This document shows, one piece after another, positions 1 to 6,139 of a DNA stretch of 6,139 nucleotides. The DNA lies in contig JAFWEA010000095.1 of the NCBI GenBank assembly GCA_017543005.1, positions 1 to 6,139 on the forward strand, read 5' to 3'. A model generated the notes under the pieces. It was not told the DNA's origin and did no database searches. It worked only from the letters and a program-made list of their open reading frames with translations. The position numbers and the translations under genes are program-made. This DNA comes from Solobacterium sp. GTDB lineage: Bacteria > Bacillota_I > Bacilli_A > Erysipelotrichales > Erysipelotrichaceae. Positions within the stretch are counted from its first letter, which is position 1; every line of letters begins with the position of its first letter.

Positions 1-12
1 AAGACGAAATGA
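1..12 (+). CDS. 3' tail of upstream gene (probably etfB), partial
   Basis: Frame 1 reads Lys-Thr-Lys-stop, with TGA at 10-12. This stop overlaps the ATG of etfA at 9-11 in the ATGA arrangement that is also used at the ligase/flavin reductase junction downstream. In bacteria etfB normally lies directly upstream of etfA, so the tail is most likely that of the ETF beta subunit. Only three codons are visible, so the identity is inferred from gene order alone. The frame could equally be non-coding. Confidence 0.35.
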   Translation, partial: KTK

Positions 13-1118
13 CATTCAACAGTATGAATTTAGATGAATTCCATGATGTCTGGGTCTTTGCCGAACAGCGTCAGGGAGAACTGATGCCGGCCGTGCTGGA
101 ACTGATCAGCGAAGGCCGCAAGCTGGCGGATGAGCTGCACTGTGAGCTGCATGCCATCCTGCCGGGTCATGATGTGGAAGCGCTGGCGGAAAAGCTGGGC
201 GGCTATGGGGCCGACAAGGTGCTGATCTATGACCACGAACTGCTGAAGGACTACCGGACCGAGACCTATACCGAAGTGATTGCCCAGGCTGTGGAAGCGT
301 ACAAGCCGGAAATCCTTCTGTTTGTGGCTTCGAATATCGGCCGGGATCTCGCCCCGCGGTGTGCGGCAAGGCTGCACACGGGTCTGTGTGCGGACTGCAC
401 GCATCTTGATGTGGACCTTGGCGGTTATATCGATTTCCTGCGGAAGGAATCTTCCGTGGATGTGGACAATACGAACTTCGAATCCAAGATGTTCGATGTC
501 GAAAAGAACCTGAAGATGACCCGGCCGGCCTTCGGCGGTCACCTGATGGCGACGATTGTCTGCCCGCGTTTCCGTCCGGCCATGGCTACGGTCAGACCCG
601 GCGTCATGAAGCTGCGGGAATACAGCGCGGAAAAGGCTGCGGCTGTTAAGGTCGAAAAGCCGGCATTCCGGCTGGATGAAAGCGACGTTCAGACTGAGAT
701 CATCGAAATCGTGAAGTCTTCCCGGAAACAGGTTGACCTGATCGGGGCGGACGTCATCGTTTCCGTCGGTCAGGGCATTGCCAAAGACGTCGAGAAGGGC
801 CTCGCGCTGGCGGCAGAGCTGGCCGATGAACTGAGCGGCGTGCTTGGAGCGACGAGAGCCGTCATTGACAACGGCTGGCTGAGTGCCGACCACCAGGTCG
901 GGCAGACCGGCAAGACGGTCCGGCCGAAGATCTATATTGCCCTGGGCATATCCGGGGCGATCCAGCACAAGAGCGGCATGCAGGACAGCGAGTGCATCAT
1001 TGCCGTAAACAAGGCAGAGAATGCGCCGATCTTCGAGATTGCCGACTATGGCATCGTCGGGGATCTGTTCGATGTCACCCCGAAACTGATTGAGGAGATC
1101 AGAAAGGCAAAACAGTAA
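9..1118 (+). CDS. etfA: Electron transfer flavoprotein, alpha subunit (EtfA)
   Basis: EtfA pairs with EtfB to form a cytoplasmic FAD-containing heterodimer that carries electrons to or from acyl-CoA dehydrogenases. The N-terminal domain (about residues 13-200) ends in TRPAFGGHLMAT (171-182) and TVRPGVM (194-200). The C-terminal FAD domain shows GATRAVIDNGW (280-290), QVGQTGK (296-302), the family signature IYIALGISGAIQH (308-320) with IAVN (331-334), and ADYGIVGDL (345-353). These make the call secure. At 369 residues it is longer than the usual 310-340, mainly because of an extra segment at about 138-167 between the HLDVD strand and the TRPAFGG motif. The ATG at 9 is chosen because it overlaps a TGA at 10-12, which suggests coupling to etfB. 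Met6 (position 24) is a possible alternative, since the conserved part begins near residue 13. Whether the complex bifurcates electrons cannot be judged without EtfB. Confidence 0.96.
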   Translation: MTFNSMNLDEFHDVWVFAEQRQGELMPAVLELISEGRKLADELHCELHAILPGHDVEALAEKLGGYGADKVLIYDHELLKDYRTETYTEVIAQAVEAYKPEILLFVASNIGRDLAPRCAARLHTGLCADCTHLDVDLGGYIDFLRKESSVDVDNTNFESKMFDVEKNLKMTRPAFGGHLMATIVCPRFRPAMATVRPGVMKLREYSAEKAAAVKVEKPAFRLDESDVQTEIIEIVKSSRKQVDLIGADVIVSVGQGIAKDVEKGLALAAELADELSGVLGATRAVIDNGWLSADHQVGQTGKTVRPKIYIALGISGAIQHKSGMQDSECIIAVNKAENAPIFEIADYGIVGDLFDVTPKLIEEIRKAKQ

Positions 1119-2560
1119 TGGAACTGCAGGAAAAGACCCTGACCCAGGCCTTCCGGGAAACCGTCAGAAAGTACGGTGACCGGCCGGCTGTCCGGGATAT
1201 CCATGAGACACTGACCTATGCGCAGCTGGCGGAACAGGTAGAACACCTGGCCGGGTCTTTTCTGCTGTTCGGGTACGGCTATGGCGTCCATATCGGCGTC
1301 CTGGCTGCCAACGGCATTCCGGCTCTGACGGCATATCTGGCCGCCTGGGAAATCGGGGCCGTAGTGGTCCCGCTTAACATACATTTTACTGACCGGGAAC
1401 TGAATGACTGTCTGGAGCAGGCCGATGTACAGCTGCTGCTGAGTGACCGCCCGGTTGAAACGGAGGTGCCGGTGTGGCTGCTGCATAACCTGCCGGAGAC
1501 CGTCTATTCCAGTGTTCATTCCTTTGTCAAACCGTATGATACCGATATGATCCTGTTTACGAGCGGTACTTTGGCCCGGCCAAAACCGGTGCTGAGCACG
1601 CATTTTGCCCGGTATAATACCGCCGTCAGCCAGATGGAAGCGCTGGAATTGACCGAACAGGACAGTCTGGTGGCCGTTCTGCCGATGTTCCACTGCTTCG
1701 GTCTGACCGCCACGGTCCTGCCGGCCATCCTGGCAGGAGCGTGCCTGTGCTTCCCGGCTGACACGCACAGTTACAGTGTGCTGGACATGGTGGAAGCCGG
1801 GCGGTGTACGATCCTGACCGCTGTACCGTCGCTGTTCCTGGCAATCATGCGGCGGCAGGCAAACGAACCGCGGGATATCTCGAGCCTGCGGGCCGGGTAT
1901 GTCGGCGGGTCGACCTACAGTGCCGATTTCCTGCAGAAAGCCGAAGCGTGCCTGGGCATGACGATCCTGCCGTCATTGGGACAGACAGAAGCGACCGCCG
2001 GTCTGACCACCGCGTCACTGTGTGATCCGTTTGAAGTAAGGGCAGCGACCATCGGCCATATCTTCCCGCATCTGGAATATCGGATTGAAGACGGGGAGCT
2101 GTGCGTCAGGGGCTATGCCGTGACTCCGGGTTATTACAAAATGCCGGAAGCGACCGCCGAAATTATCGATAAGGACGGCTGGCTGCACACCGGTGATCTG
2201 GTGCGGGAATGGAACGGCAATCTGATTTATGAAGGCCGCCGGAAGGAACTGATCATCCGGGGCGGGGAGAATATTTCACCGCTGGAGCTGGAAACCGCAT
2301 TGCTCAATGACAGCCGCATCCGGGAGTGCAAGGTGCTCGGGGTGCCGGATCCGCACTGGACCGAGATTGTCTGTGCGAGTATCGTACCGGAGGAAGCTTT
2401 GAGTGAGGAAGAGGTTCTGGGCATTCTGAAAGACCAGGTGGCGGATTACAAACTGCCGCAGAAGATTGTCTTCCTCAAGAAACTGCCGCGGACTTCCACC
2501 GGCAAGGTAAATAAGCTGGAACTGCGGAAGATCATTGCCGAAGGGGAAAATGCCTCATGA
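1118..2560 (+). CDS. AMP-forming acyl-CoA synthetase/ligase (ANL superfamily)
   Basis: This enzyme should adenylate a carboxylic acid with ATP and transfer it to coenzyme A. ANL core motifs appear in order: a divergent phosphate-binding loop TSGTLARPKPV (148-158), LPMFHCFG (188-195), GQTEAT (288-293), the hinge region DGWLHTGD (353-360), GRRKELIIRGGENISPLELE (373-392), and PRTSTGK (457-463) with the presumed catalytic Lys463. The loop differs from the usual TSGTTGxPKG at three positions (Leu152, Ala153, Pro157), and the usual Tyr before the GxTE motif is Leu287. At 480 residues it is somewhat shorter than most acyl-CoA ligases; the stretch before the A3 loop looks condensed. The ATG overlaps the etfA stop by one base (TAATG), with a modest AAAGG at 1103-1107. 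The link to etfA recalls carnitine-type (caiC with fixAB) and aromatic acid reduction loci, but the substrate cannot be read from sequence. A non-canonical ligase is possible. Confidence 0.9.
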   Translation: MELQEKTLTQAFRETVRKYGDRPAVRDIHETLTYAQLAEQVEHLAGSFLLFGYGYGVHIGVLAANGIPALTAYLAAWEIGAVVVPLNIHFTDRELNDCLEQADVQLLLSDRPVETEVPVWLLHNLPETVYSSVHSFVKPYDTDMILFTSGTLARPKPVLSTHFARYNTAVSQMEALELTEQDSLVAVLPMFHCFGLTATVLPAILAGACLCFPADTHSYSVLDMVEAGRCTILTAVPSLFLAIMRRQANEPRDISSLRAGYVGGSTYSADFLQKAEACLGMTILPSLGQTEATAGLTTASLCDPFEVRAATIGHIFPHLEYRIEDGELCVRGYAVTPGYYKMPEATAEIIDKDGWLHTGDLVREWNGNLIYEGRRKELIIRGGENISPLELETALLNDSRIRECKVLGVPDPHWTEIVCASIVPEEALSEEEVLGILKDQVADYKLPQKIVFLKKLPRTSTGKVNKLELRKIIAEGENAS

Positions 2561-3159
2561 GCCGGCAGGACTGGCGGCCGGCCAATCTGCTCAATCCCGT
2601 GCCGGCCGTGCTGATCACCTCATGTGATGAGCAGGGCAGATACAACGTCATGACCGCGGCCTGGGCCGGGACCGTCTGTTCGGACCCGGTCATGGTCAGC
2701 GTATCCATCCGCAAGAACCGATACAGCCACGACATCATTGCCCATAGCGGTGAATTCGTCATGAACCTGACCACCGAGGCGCTGGCCAAAGTCACGGACT
2801 TTGCCGGGGTCAGAAGCGGGAAGGACATCGACAAGTTTGCCCTGGAGGGCGAGATGAAACTCACTCCGCTCAAGGGGAAGATCGTGCAGGCCCCGGTCAT
2901 TGCCGAAAGCCCCGTGGCCCTGGAATGCAGAGTGAGGGAAATCCTGGAGCTGGGCAGTCATGACATGTTCATTGCCGAAGTGGTCAATACCAGTGTCGAT
3001 GAGACCTGCATTGATGAAAACGGCAGATTGAACTTAAGAAAAGCAGGACTGCTTGCCTATTCGCATGGGGAATACTATGCCCTGGGGAAGAAGCTCGGGA
3101 CGTTCGGGTATTCGGTGCGGAAAAAGAAAAAGGGCCGTAAGAAACCCATCAGGAAGTAA
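2557..3159 (+). CDS. Flavin reductase-like (flavoredoxin-type) FMN-binding protein
   Basis: This is a split-barrel FMN-binding protein of the flavin reductase-like/flavoredoxin family, about 200 residues as usual. Recognisable features are the opening NLLNPVPAVLITSCDEQGRYN (near 10-30), the flavin-contacting stretch NVMTAAWAG (30-38), SIRKNRYSHDII (50-61), FVMNLT (67-72) and the closing YYALGKKLGTFGYS (173-186). Family members bind FMN and pass electrons, or reduce flavin with NAD(P)H; which applies here is unknown. The ATG lies within the ligase stop (ATGA, 4-nt overlap), with AAGGGG at 2541-2546 ten bases upstream, so translation is probably coupled to the ligase. The last 13 residues (188-200) are almost all Lys and Arg, an unusual basic tail that might bind nucleic acid, membrane or an acidic partner. 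It may support the ETF-dependent reaction, but this is only inferred from position. Confidence 0.88.
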   Translation: MSRQDWRPANLLNPVPAVLITSCDEQGRYNVMTAAWAGTVCSDPVMVSVSIRKNRYSHDIIAHSGEFVMNLTTEALAKVTDFAGVRSGKDIDKFALEGEMKLTPLKGKIVQAPVIAESPVALECRVREILELGSHDMFIAEVVNTSVDETCIDENGRLNLRKAGLLAYSHGEYYALGKKLGTFGYSVRKKKKGRKKPIRK

Positions 3160-3169
3160 TTGAAGTCAG

Positions 3170-3176
3170 AAAGGAG
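3170..3176 (+). promoter_or_regulatory. Ribosome binding site deciding a GTG start
   Basis: AAAGGAG lies seven bases before the GTG at 3184. The alternative TTG start at 3160 sits directly after the preceding stop codon, and this site falls inside the reading frame that it would open. The site therefore favours the GTG start. Confidence 0.75.
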
Positions 3177-3183
3177 CAGGACA

Positions 3184-3540
3184 GTGCGCAGACATTCCGC
3201 CCGCCGGACAGCCCTGATCATGCTGGTGATCGGCTTTGTGATCAGTGTGCTGGCGACAAAATTCTATATTGAGGACTCCTACGCCGAGATCGCTGAAGCC
3301 GGTCTGATCGGGACGCCGTCGGTGGTGGGACTGTTTGTGCTGCTCGGATTTGTCTGGATTGCGGGCATCATCATTTTCCTGATCCTTCACGTGATCCGCT
3401 TTATCCGGTACCGGAAAGAAGGGCTGACCTTCGGCTGGTTCCTGAAGGAACTGCTGATCTTCCTGCTGATGTCGCTGCTGTTTTTTCCGCTGGCGCTGGC
3501 AGCGATGTATGCCGGCAGTGCGCTGGTGAGTCTGCCCTGA
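3184..3540 (+). CDS. Small three-helix membrane protein, function unknown
   Basis: I do not recognise a family. From GTG at 3184 the protein has 118 residues; the open frame extends back to a TTG at 3160 (126 residues), but the strong AAAGGAG at 3170-3176 fits only the GTG. Three hydrophobic segments are visible, at about 9-26, 47-71 and 86-113. The basic N-terminus (RRHSARR) and the basic loop RFIRYRKEG (72-80) are predicted inside. The acidic loop EDSYAEIAEAG (30-40) and the C-terminus are predicted outside, which agrees with the positive-inside rule. It starts 24 nt after the flavin reductase gene on the same strand and is followed by the terminator, so it is probably the last gene of the etfA operon. 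Its own strong ribosome binding site would allow independent translation. It may be a passenger unrelated to the redox genes. Confidence 0.75.
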   Translation: MRRHSARRTALIMLVIGFVISVLATKFYIEDSYAEIAEAGLIGTPSVVGLFVLLGFVWIAGIIIFLILHVIRFIRYRKEGLTFGWFLKELLIFLLMSLLFFPLALAAMYAGSALVSLP

Positions 3541-3558
3541 GAAGTGAAAGACAAAAAG

Positions 3559-3590
3559 AAGAGGCCTGAGGATGATTCCTCAGGCCTTTT
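3559..3590. terminator. Bidirectional rho-independent terminator
   Basis: AGGCCTGAGGA (3562-3572) is perfectly complementary to 3577-3587 around a four-base TGAT loop. The stem can extend outward by a G-U pair and two A-T pairs. On the + strand the stem runs into TTTT (3587-3590). On the - strand it is followed by CTTCTTTTTGTC, the complement of 3548-3560. It lies 21 bases after the membrane protein stop and 13 bases beyond the stop of the convergent - strand gene, so it can end transcription from both sides. Confidence 0.92.
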
Positions 3591-3603
3591 GCATATAAGG
3601 ATG

Positions 3604-4806
3604 TTACAGACGGCCGCGGCGGTAGACGAAGTCCTCGCTGTGGTCGCTGAGGGCAAGTGCGGCCATGTTGTACAGGTTGAAGAACTGGGTGCCGTCATGC
3701 CACGGATCAGAGGTCTGCGGCGTCAGGCCGTAATTGCCGTTCATCTCACTGAAGGCGGACAGTTTCCGCATATAGCAGTAGGGCGCATCGGTATCCCGCT
3801 CCTTGTAGCGCAGGAACATGTTCAGCGTGTCATCCGCAAAGTGGAAGAGGGTATCAGCCAGGCTGTTCAGGCTGTAGGCCAGCTGCTGCATGTTCTTCAG
3901 ATAGCAGTTTTTGTTCGCTTCCGGCAGGATCTCATTGACGACCTTGCGGACCTGTTCGATCGCTGTCTTGGCATCATCTTCCAGATGCTCGATCTGGGCA
4001 ATCTTCTCCGTATACTTGTCCAGGACTTTCATCTTGGCCAGGACTGCGGACTTGATGCCATAGCTTCCATCGGCGTATTCCAGGAAACTGTCATAGGCCC
4101 TGGTGGCTTTGAACTGGGCCTGGTAATCGGCGATTCTGGCCAGATGATAGCCGCGGGCCAGTTCATCCTTACCCTTAGTCCGGTAATTCTGTTCATAGTA
4201 GGAGGCCGAACGGGTGGCATAGCGCTCCATGTTGTCCCAGGAGCGTTTCAGGAAGGCGGCCACTTCCTTCATGTCATTGTCGATCTTGGCATACTGATAG
4301 TCATCAAAGCCGGCTTCGAGGCAGTTGGCAGTCAGCCGCTGCAGCTGGAACCCGGTCTTGAGCGGGTACAGCATCATCAGCTTGCGCATCTCCTCCAATA
4401 CCGGGGCGATGTACTGGCAGTCCTTGTAATAATGAATGGCGATGTCATAAGTGTGCTGATGTTCAGGGGTCAGGTCATGGAACCAGTTTGGCCGGGAGGT
4501 GCCCTGTTTGTGCTGTTCCAGCATGTCCTTGTTGTTCCGGATGAAATCAGGGATAAAGCCGCTGACCCCGAAATCATTCATCCACAGGGCGCTGAAGAAG
4601 CCGTCCGTATTGTCATAGTCACTGGCTTCCACCATCCGGTTCACGAGGGTGGTCACATTGTTGATGCGGGAGGTCAGGCCGGTGATTTCATTGTTCAGCT
4701 GGCCTTCATCCAGATTCATCCACAGGGAGGCTTCCTTCCCGTCCTGAATCTGCTGTTTGATCAGTTCCTGCTGTTCTTCATAGGTAAAGTTGATTTCGTT
4801 TGCCAT
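3604..4806 (-). CDS. Uncharacterised helical protein, 400 residues
   Basis: I do not recognise this protein. It has no signal peptide and no hydrophobic membrane segment, so it should be cytoplasmic. It is predicted almost wholly helical, with amphipathic stretches at about 10-60 (EEQQELIKQQIQDGK, then NNEITGLTSRINNVTTLVN), 115-150, 172-245 and 252-335. The segment 262-292 (DKYTEKIAQIEHLEDDAKTA and beyond) could form a short coiled coil. Tyr, Trp, Phe and acidic residues are frequent, as in YDIAIHYYKD (120-129) and SDPWHDGTQFFNLYN (366-380). Only four Cys are present and there is no evident catalytic or nucleotide-binding motif, so a structural or scaffold role is plausible but unproven. The ATG is supported by GGAG at 4815-4818, eight bases upstream. 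It begins 24 nt after the stop of the 428-residue protein, which implies one transcript and possibly a shared function. Confidence 0.85.
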   Translation of the reverse strand: MANEINFTYEEQQELIKQQIQDGKEASLWMNLDEGQLNNEITGLTSRINNVTTLVNRMVEASDYDNTDGFFSALWMNDFGVSGFIPDFIRNNKDMLEQHKQGTSRPNWFHDLTPEHQHTYDIAIHYYKDCQYIAPVLEEMRKLMMLYPLKTGFQLQRLTANCLEAGFDDYQYAKIDNDMKEVAAFLKRSWDNMERYATRSASYYEQNYRTKGKDELARGYHLARIADYQAQFKATRAYDSFLEYADGSYGIKSAVLAKMKVLDKYTEKIAQIEHLEDDAKTAIEQVRKVVNEILPEANKNCYLKNMQQLAYSLNSLADTLFHFADDTLNMFLRYKERDTDAPYCYMRKLSAFSEMNGNYGLTPQTSDPWHDGTQFFNLYNMAALALSDHSEDFVYRRGRL

Positions 4807-4830
4807 TGTATTATCTCCAAACTGTCACGG

Positions 4831-6117
4831 TCAGAACCGGATTTCGTAGTCACGGATATACCAGCGGCCGCCGTTGGTCCGGATCAGGTTCCTTCTGACC
4901 GGGCTGCCGAGCTGCTTGCCGTTCTTGTCAAAGGAAACAGTCTGTACGGAAGCGTATTCCACCTTGTCGCCATAACGGGAGGCGATGCTCTGCTGTTCGG
5001 CACTGGACAGGAAGTAGGACTCCAGACCTGTCGAGTCACTGTAGCCCTTGACCACGGTGATCTCCGTGGCGTCTTTCACGACATTGGCATGCACATATTC
5101 GCCATGGAAGCGTTCCTGGTGCAGATCCCAGTGATACAGCATAAGATCCTGCTGGACCGGGTTTTCCCGGCGTTCTGGCTGGATGCAGTCGGTGTACAGA
5201 TCGTAATTCTTTTCCTTGATGGCCTGCCGGAAGATTTCCACCAGATGTTCCGGCGTGACATCATCCGGTACGCTCTTTTCGGTATACCAGCTTTCCTTGA
5301 TGGCTGCGACTTCTTCTTCGCCGACAAAGCGGCCGCTGTTCTCCTTGTCGCCGTCATACAGGCCCAGTACATGGCCCGGCACATACAGGGCAACCGGTTC
5401 CACGACCGGGGCATAGACCGGCGCGCCGACCTTGTTTTCGCCGGCTTCCGGGATTTCCATCGTGATGTCGGTGATTTTGCCCAGCAGCGTCCAGGTCTGC
5501 ACTTCCATCATCGTGCTGTCCACCAGCCGGCGGTAGCGCTTGACCGCTTCGTAGGGGCCCAGCCACTTTCTTGTATCGATCTTGATGAAATACATGCCGG
5601 AAGAACGCTTGCCGACATGGATGTATTCCCCGGTAACCCCCATGAACTGGTTGGCCGGGTAACGGACTTCATCGAGAATGACATATTTGTCCGTCAGGTC
5701 ACTAAGGCGGACCTCGGTGACATCCGGGGCCGGGAAGACCTTGTCCAGCAGTTTGTCGCTGTATTCGGCCGCCAGTTTTGTCCAGGCGTCCTCGCTTTTC
5801 TTTGCATACATGTTCCGCAGGTTTTCTTCATTGACCAGGTACTGAAGCATATCCGGGGTGATATCAATGAAGTTGCCGGAAGCCCCCATGATGCACTTCC
5901 TGGCCCGTTCAAACAGATTCTGCACCCGCGGATCCTGCGGGGCGAATTCATTGAGGATCATGATCCGGGACAGGGCGTCTTCCTTGGAACGGAAGATGCC
6001 GGTGGCACCGGCAGCCCGTTCGACTTCTTTTTCGAACTCTCTGAGATAATTCTCAGCCTGCTGGATGCGCAGGGTGAGATTTGTCTGGTTGACGTTGAAC
6101 GTGGTTTTATCGACCAT
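4831..6117 (-). CDS. Uncharacterised protein, 428 residues, with possible NTF2-like C-terminus
   Basis: I do not recognise the whole protein. No signal peptide or membrane segment is visible. Three regions can be told apart. Residues 1-130 are helical and charged (LRIQQAENYLREFEKEVERA at 16-35). Residues 140-255 look beta-rich, with KYVILDEVRYPANQFMGV (144-161), MYFIKIDTRKWLG (175-187), TWTLLGKITDITMEIP (208-223) and the proline/valine-rich APVYAPVVEPVALYVPG (232-248). Residues 288-428 begin with two helices (HLVEIFRQAIKEKNYDLYTD) and end in strands closing with GGRWYIRDYEI (416-426), a layout typical of NTF2-like domains. That domain call is inferred by eye only. The ATG at 6117 has AAAGGAG at 6127-6133, nine bases upstream. 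The gene is first in the visible - strand pair, but a TGA at 6126-6124 could be the stop of a further upstream gene. Confidence 0.85.
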   Translation of the reverse strand: MVDKTTFNVNQTNLTLRIQQAENYLREFEKEVERAAGATGIFRSKEDALSRIMILNEFAPQDPRVQNLFERARKCIMGASGNFIDITPDMLQYLVNEENLRNMYAKKSEDAWTKLAAEYSDKLLDKVFPAPDVTEVRLSDLTDKYVILDEVRYPANQFMGVTGEYIHVGKRSSGMYFIKIDTRKWLGPYEAVKRYRRLVDSTMMEVQTWTLLGKITDITMEIPEAGENKVGAPVYAPVVEPVALYVPGHVLGLYDGDKENSGRFVGEEEVAAIKESWYTEKSVPDDVTPEHLVEIFRQAIKEKNYDLYTDCIQPERRENPVQQDLMLYHWDLHQERFHGEYVHANVVKDATEITVVKGYSDSTGLESYFLSSAEQQSIASRYGDKVEYASVQTVSFDKNGKQLGSPVRRNLIRTNGGRWYIRDYEIRF

Positions 6118-6126
6118 GAGCAGTCA

Positions 6127-6133
6127 CTCCTTT
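6127..6133 (-). promoter_or_regulatory. Ribosome binding site of the 428-residue protein gene
   Basis: On the - strand this reads AAAGGAG, nine bases before the ATG at 6117-6115. It fixes that start codon. No promoter can be seen because the window ends a few bases further on. Confidence 0.7.
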
Positions 6134-6139
6134 CCGGTA

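Noticed and set aside
30..968. 312-codon open frame on the - strand opposite etfA
   Set aside because: It is antisense to a secure EtfA gene. Its translation is rich in Arg, Gln, His and Pro with no family motif, as expected from a mirror of GC-biased codons.
1046..1768. 240-codon - strand open frame spanning the etfA/ligase junction
   Set aside because: It lies opposite two well-supported genes, has no ribosome binding site that I can see, and its composition is that of a shadow frame.
2532..2961. Overlapping - strand frames of 122 and 113 codons opposite the flavin reductase-like gene
   Set aside because: Neither shows a recognisable domain, and the + strand gene explains the codon pattern.
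3387..3698. 103-codon - strand frame across the terminator
   Set aside because: It would run through the perfect hairpin at 3562-3587 and overlap the real - strand gene in another frame.
1..6139. Frequent CCGG tetranucleotides on both strands
   Set aside because: They follow from GC-rich codon choice (CCG and CGG codons) and show no clustering or spacing that suggests a repeat or a recognition array.
1..6139. CRISPR arrays, tRNA or rRNA genes, insertion sequences, attachment sites
   Set aside because: No regularly spaced direct repeats, no RNA gene-like folds outside coding sequence, no transposase motif and no terminal inverted repeats were seen. The only notable inverted repeat is the terminator.

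Overview
The window reads as an ordinary bacterial chromosomal segment, moderately GC-rich, from a likely anaerobic or fermentative Firmicute. The lineage call is an inference: it rests on strong AAAGGAG-type ribosome binding sites, tightly coupled genes and a clostridial-style EtfA. I cannot tell Clostridia, Negativicutes and Erysipelotrichia apart from this sequence alone. There are six substantial genes in two convergent blocks, and almost all of the window is coding.

Left block (+ strand, 1-3540). This is a compact redox/CoA operon. A probable tail of a preceding gene, presumably etfB, overlaps the start of etfA. Then come etfA (electron transfer flavoprotein alpha subunit), an AMP-forming acyl-CoA ligase of the ANL superfamily, and a flavin reductase-like FMN-binding protein. 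Junctions are ATGA, TAATG and ATGA, so the genes are probably translationally coupled. A small three-helix membrane protein follows after a 24-nt gap (from its preferred GTG start) with its own strong ribosome binding site. The likely logic is that the ligase activates a carboxylic acid to its CoA thioester, and an acyl-CoA dehydrogenase or enoyl-CoA reductase encoded outside the window exchanges electrons with EtfAB. The flavin reductase-like protein would have an auxiliary redox role. The substrate is unknown.

Middle (3541-3603). This 63-base convergent intergenic stretch holds a perfect 11-bp inverted repeat with T-tracts on both sides. It is a clear bidirectional terminator.

Right block (- strand, 6117 to 3604). 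Two genes lie 24 nt apart, each with a good ribosome binding site. They encode soluble-looking proteins of 428 and 400 residues that I do not recognise. The first has a helical N-terminus, a beta-rich centre and a C-terminus that looks NTF2-like. The second is almost wholly helical and rich in aromatic and acidic residues. Their operon may continue past the right edge. This pair is the least explained part of the window and the best candidate for something undescribed, although nothing in the sequence proves a function.
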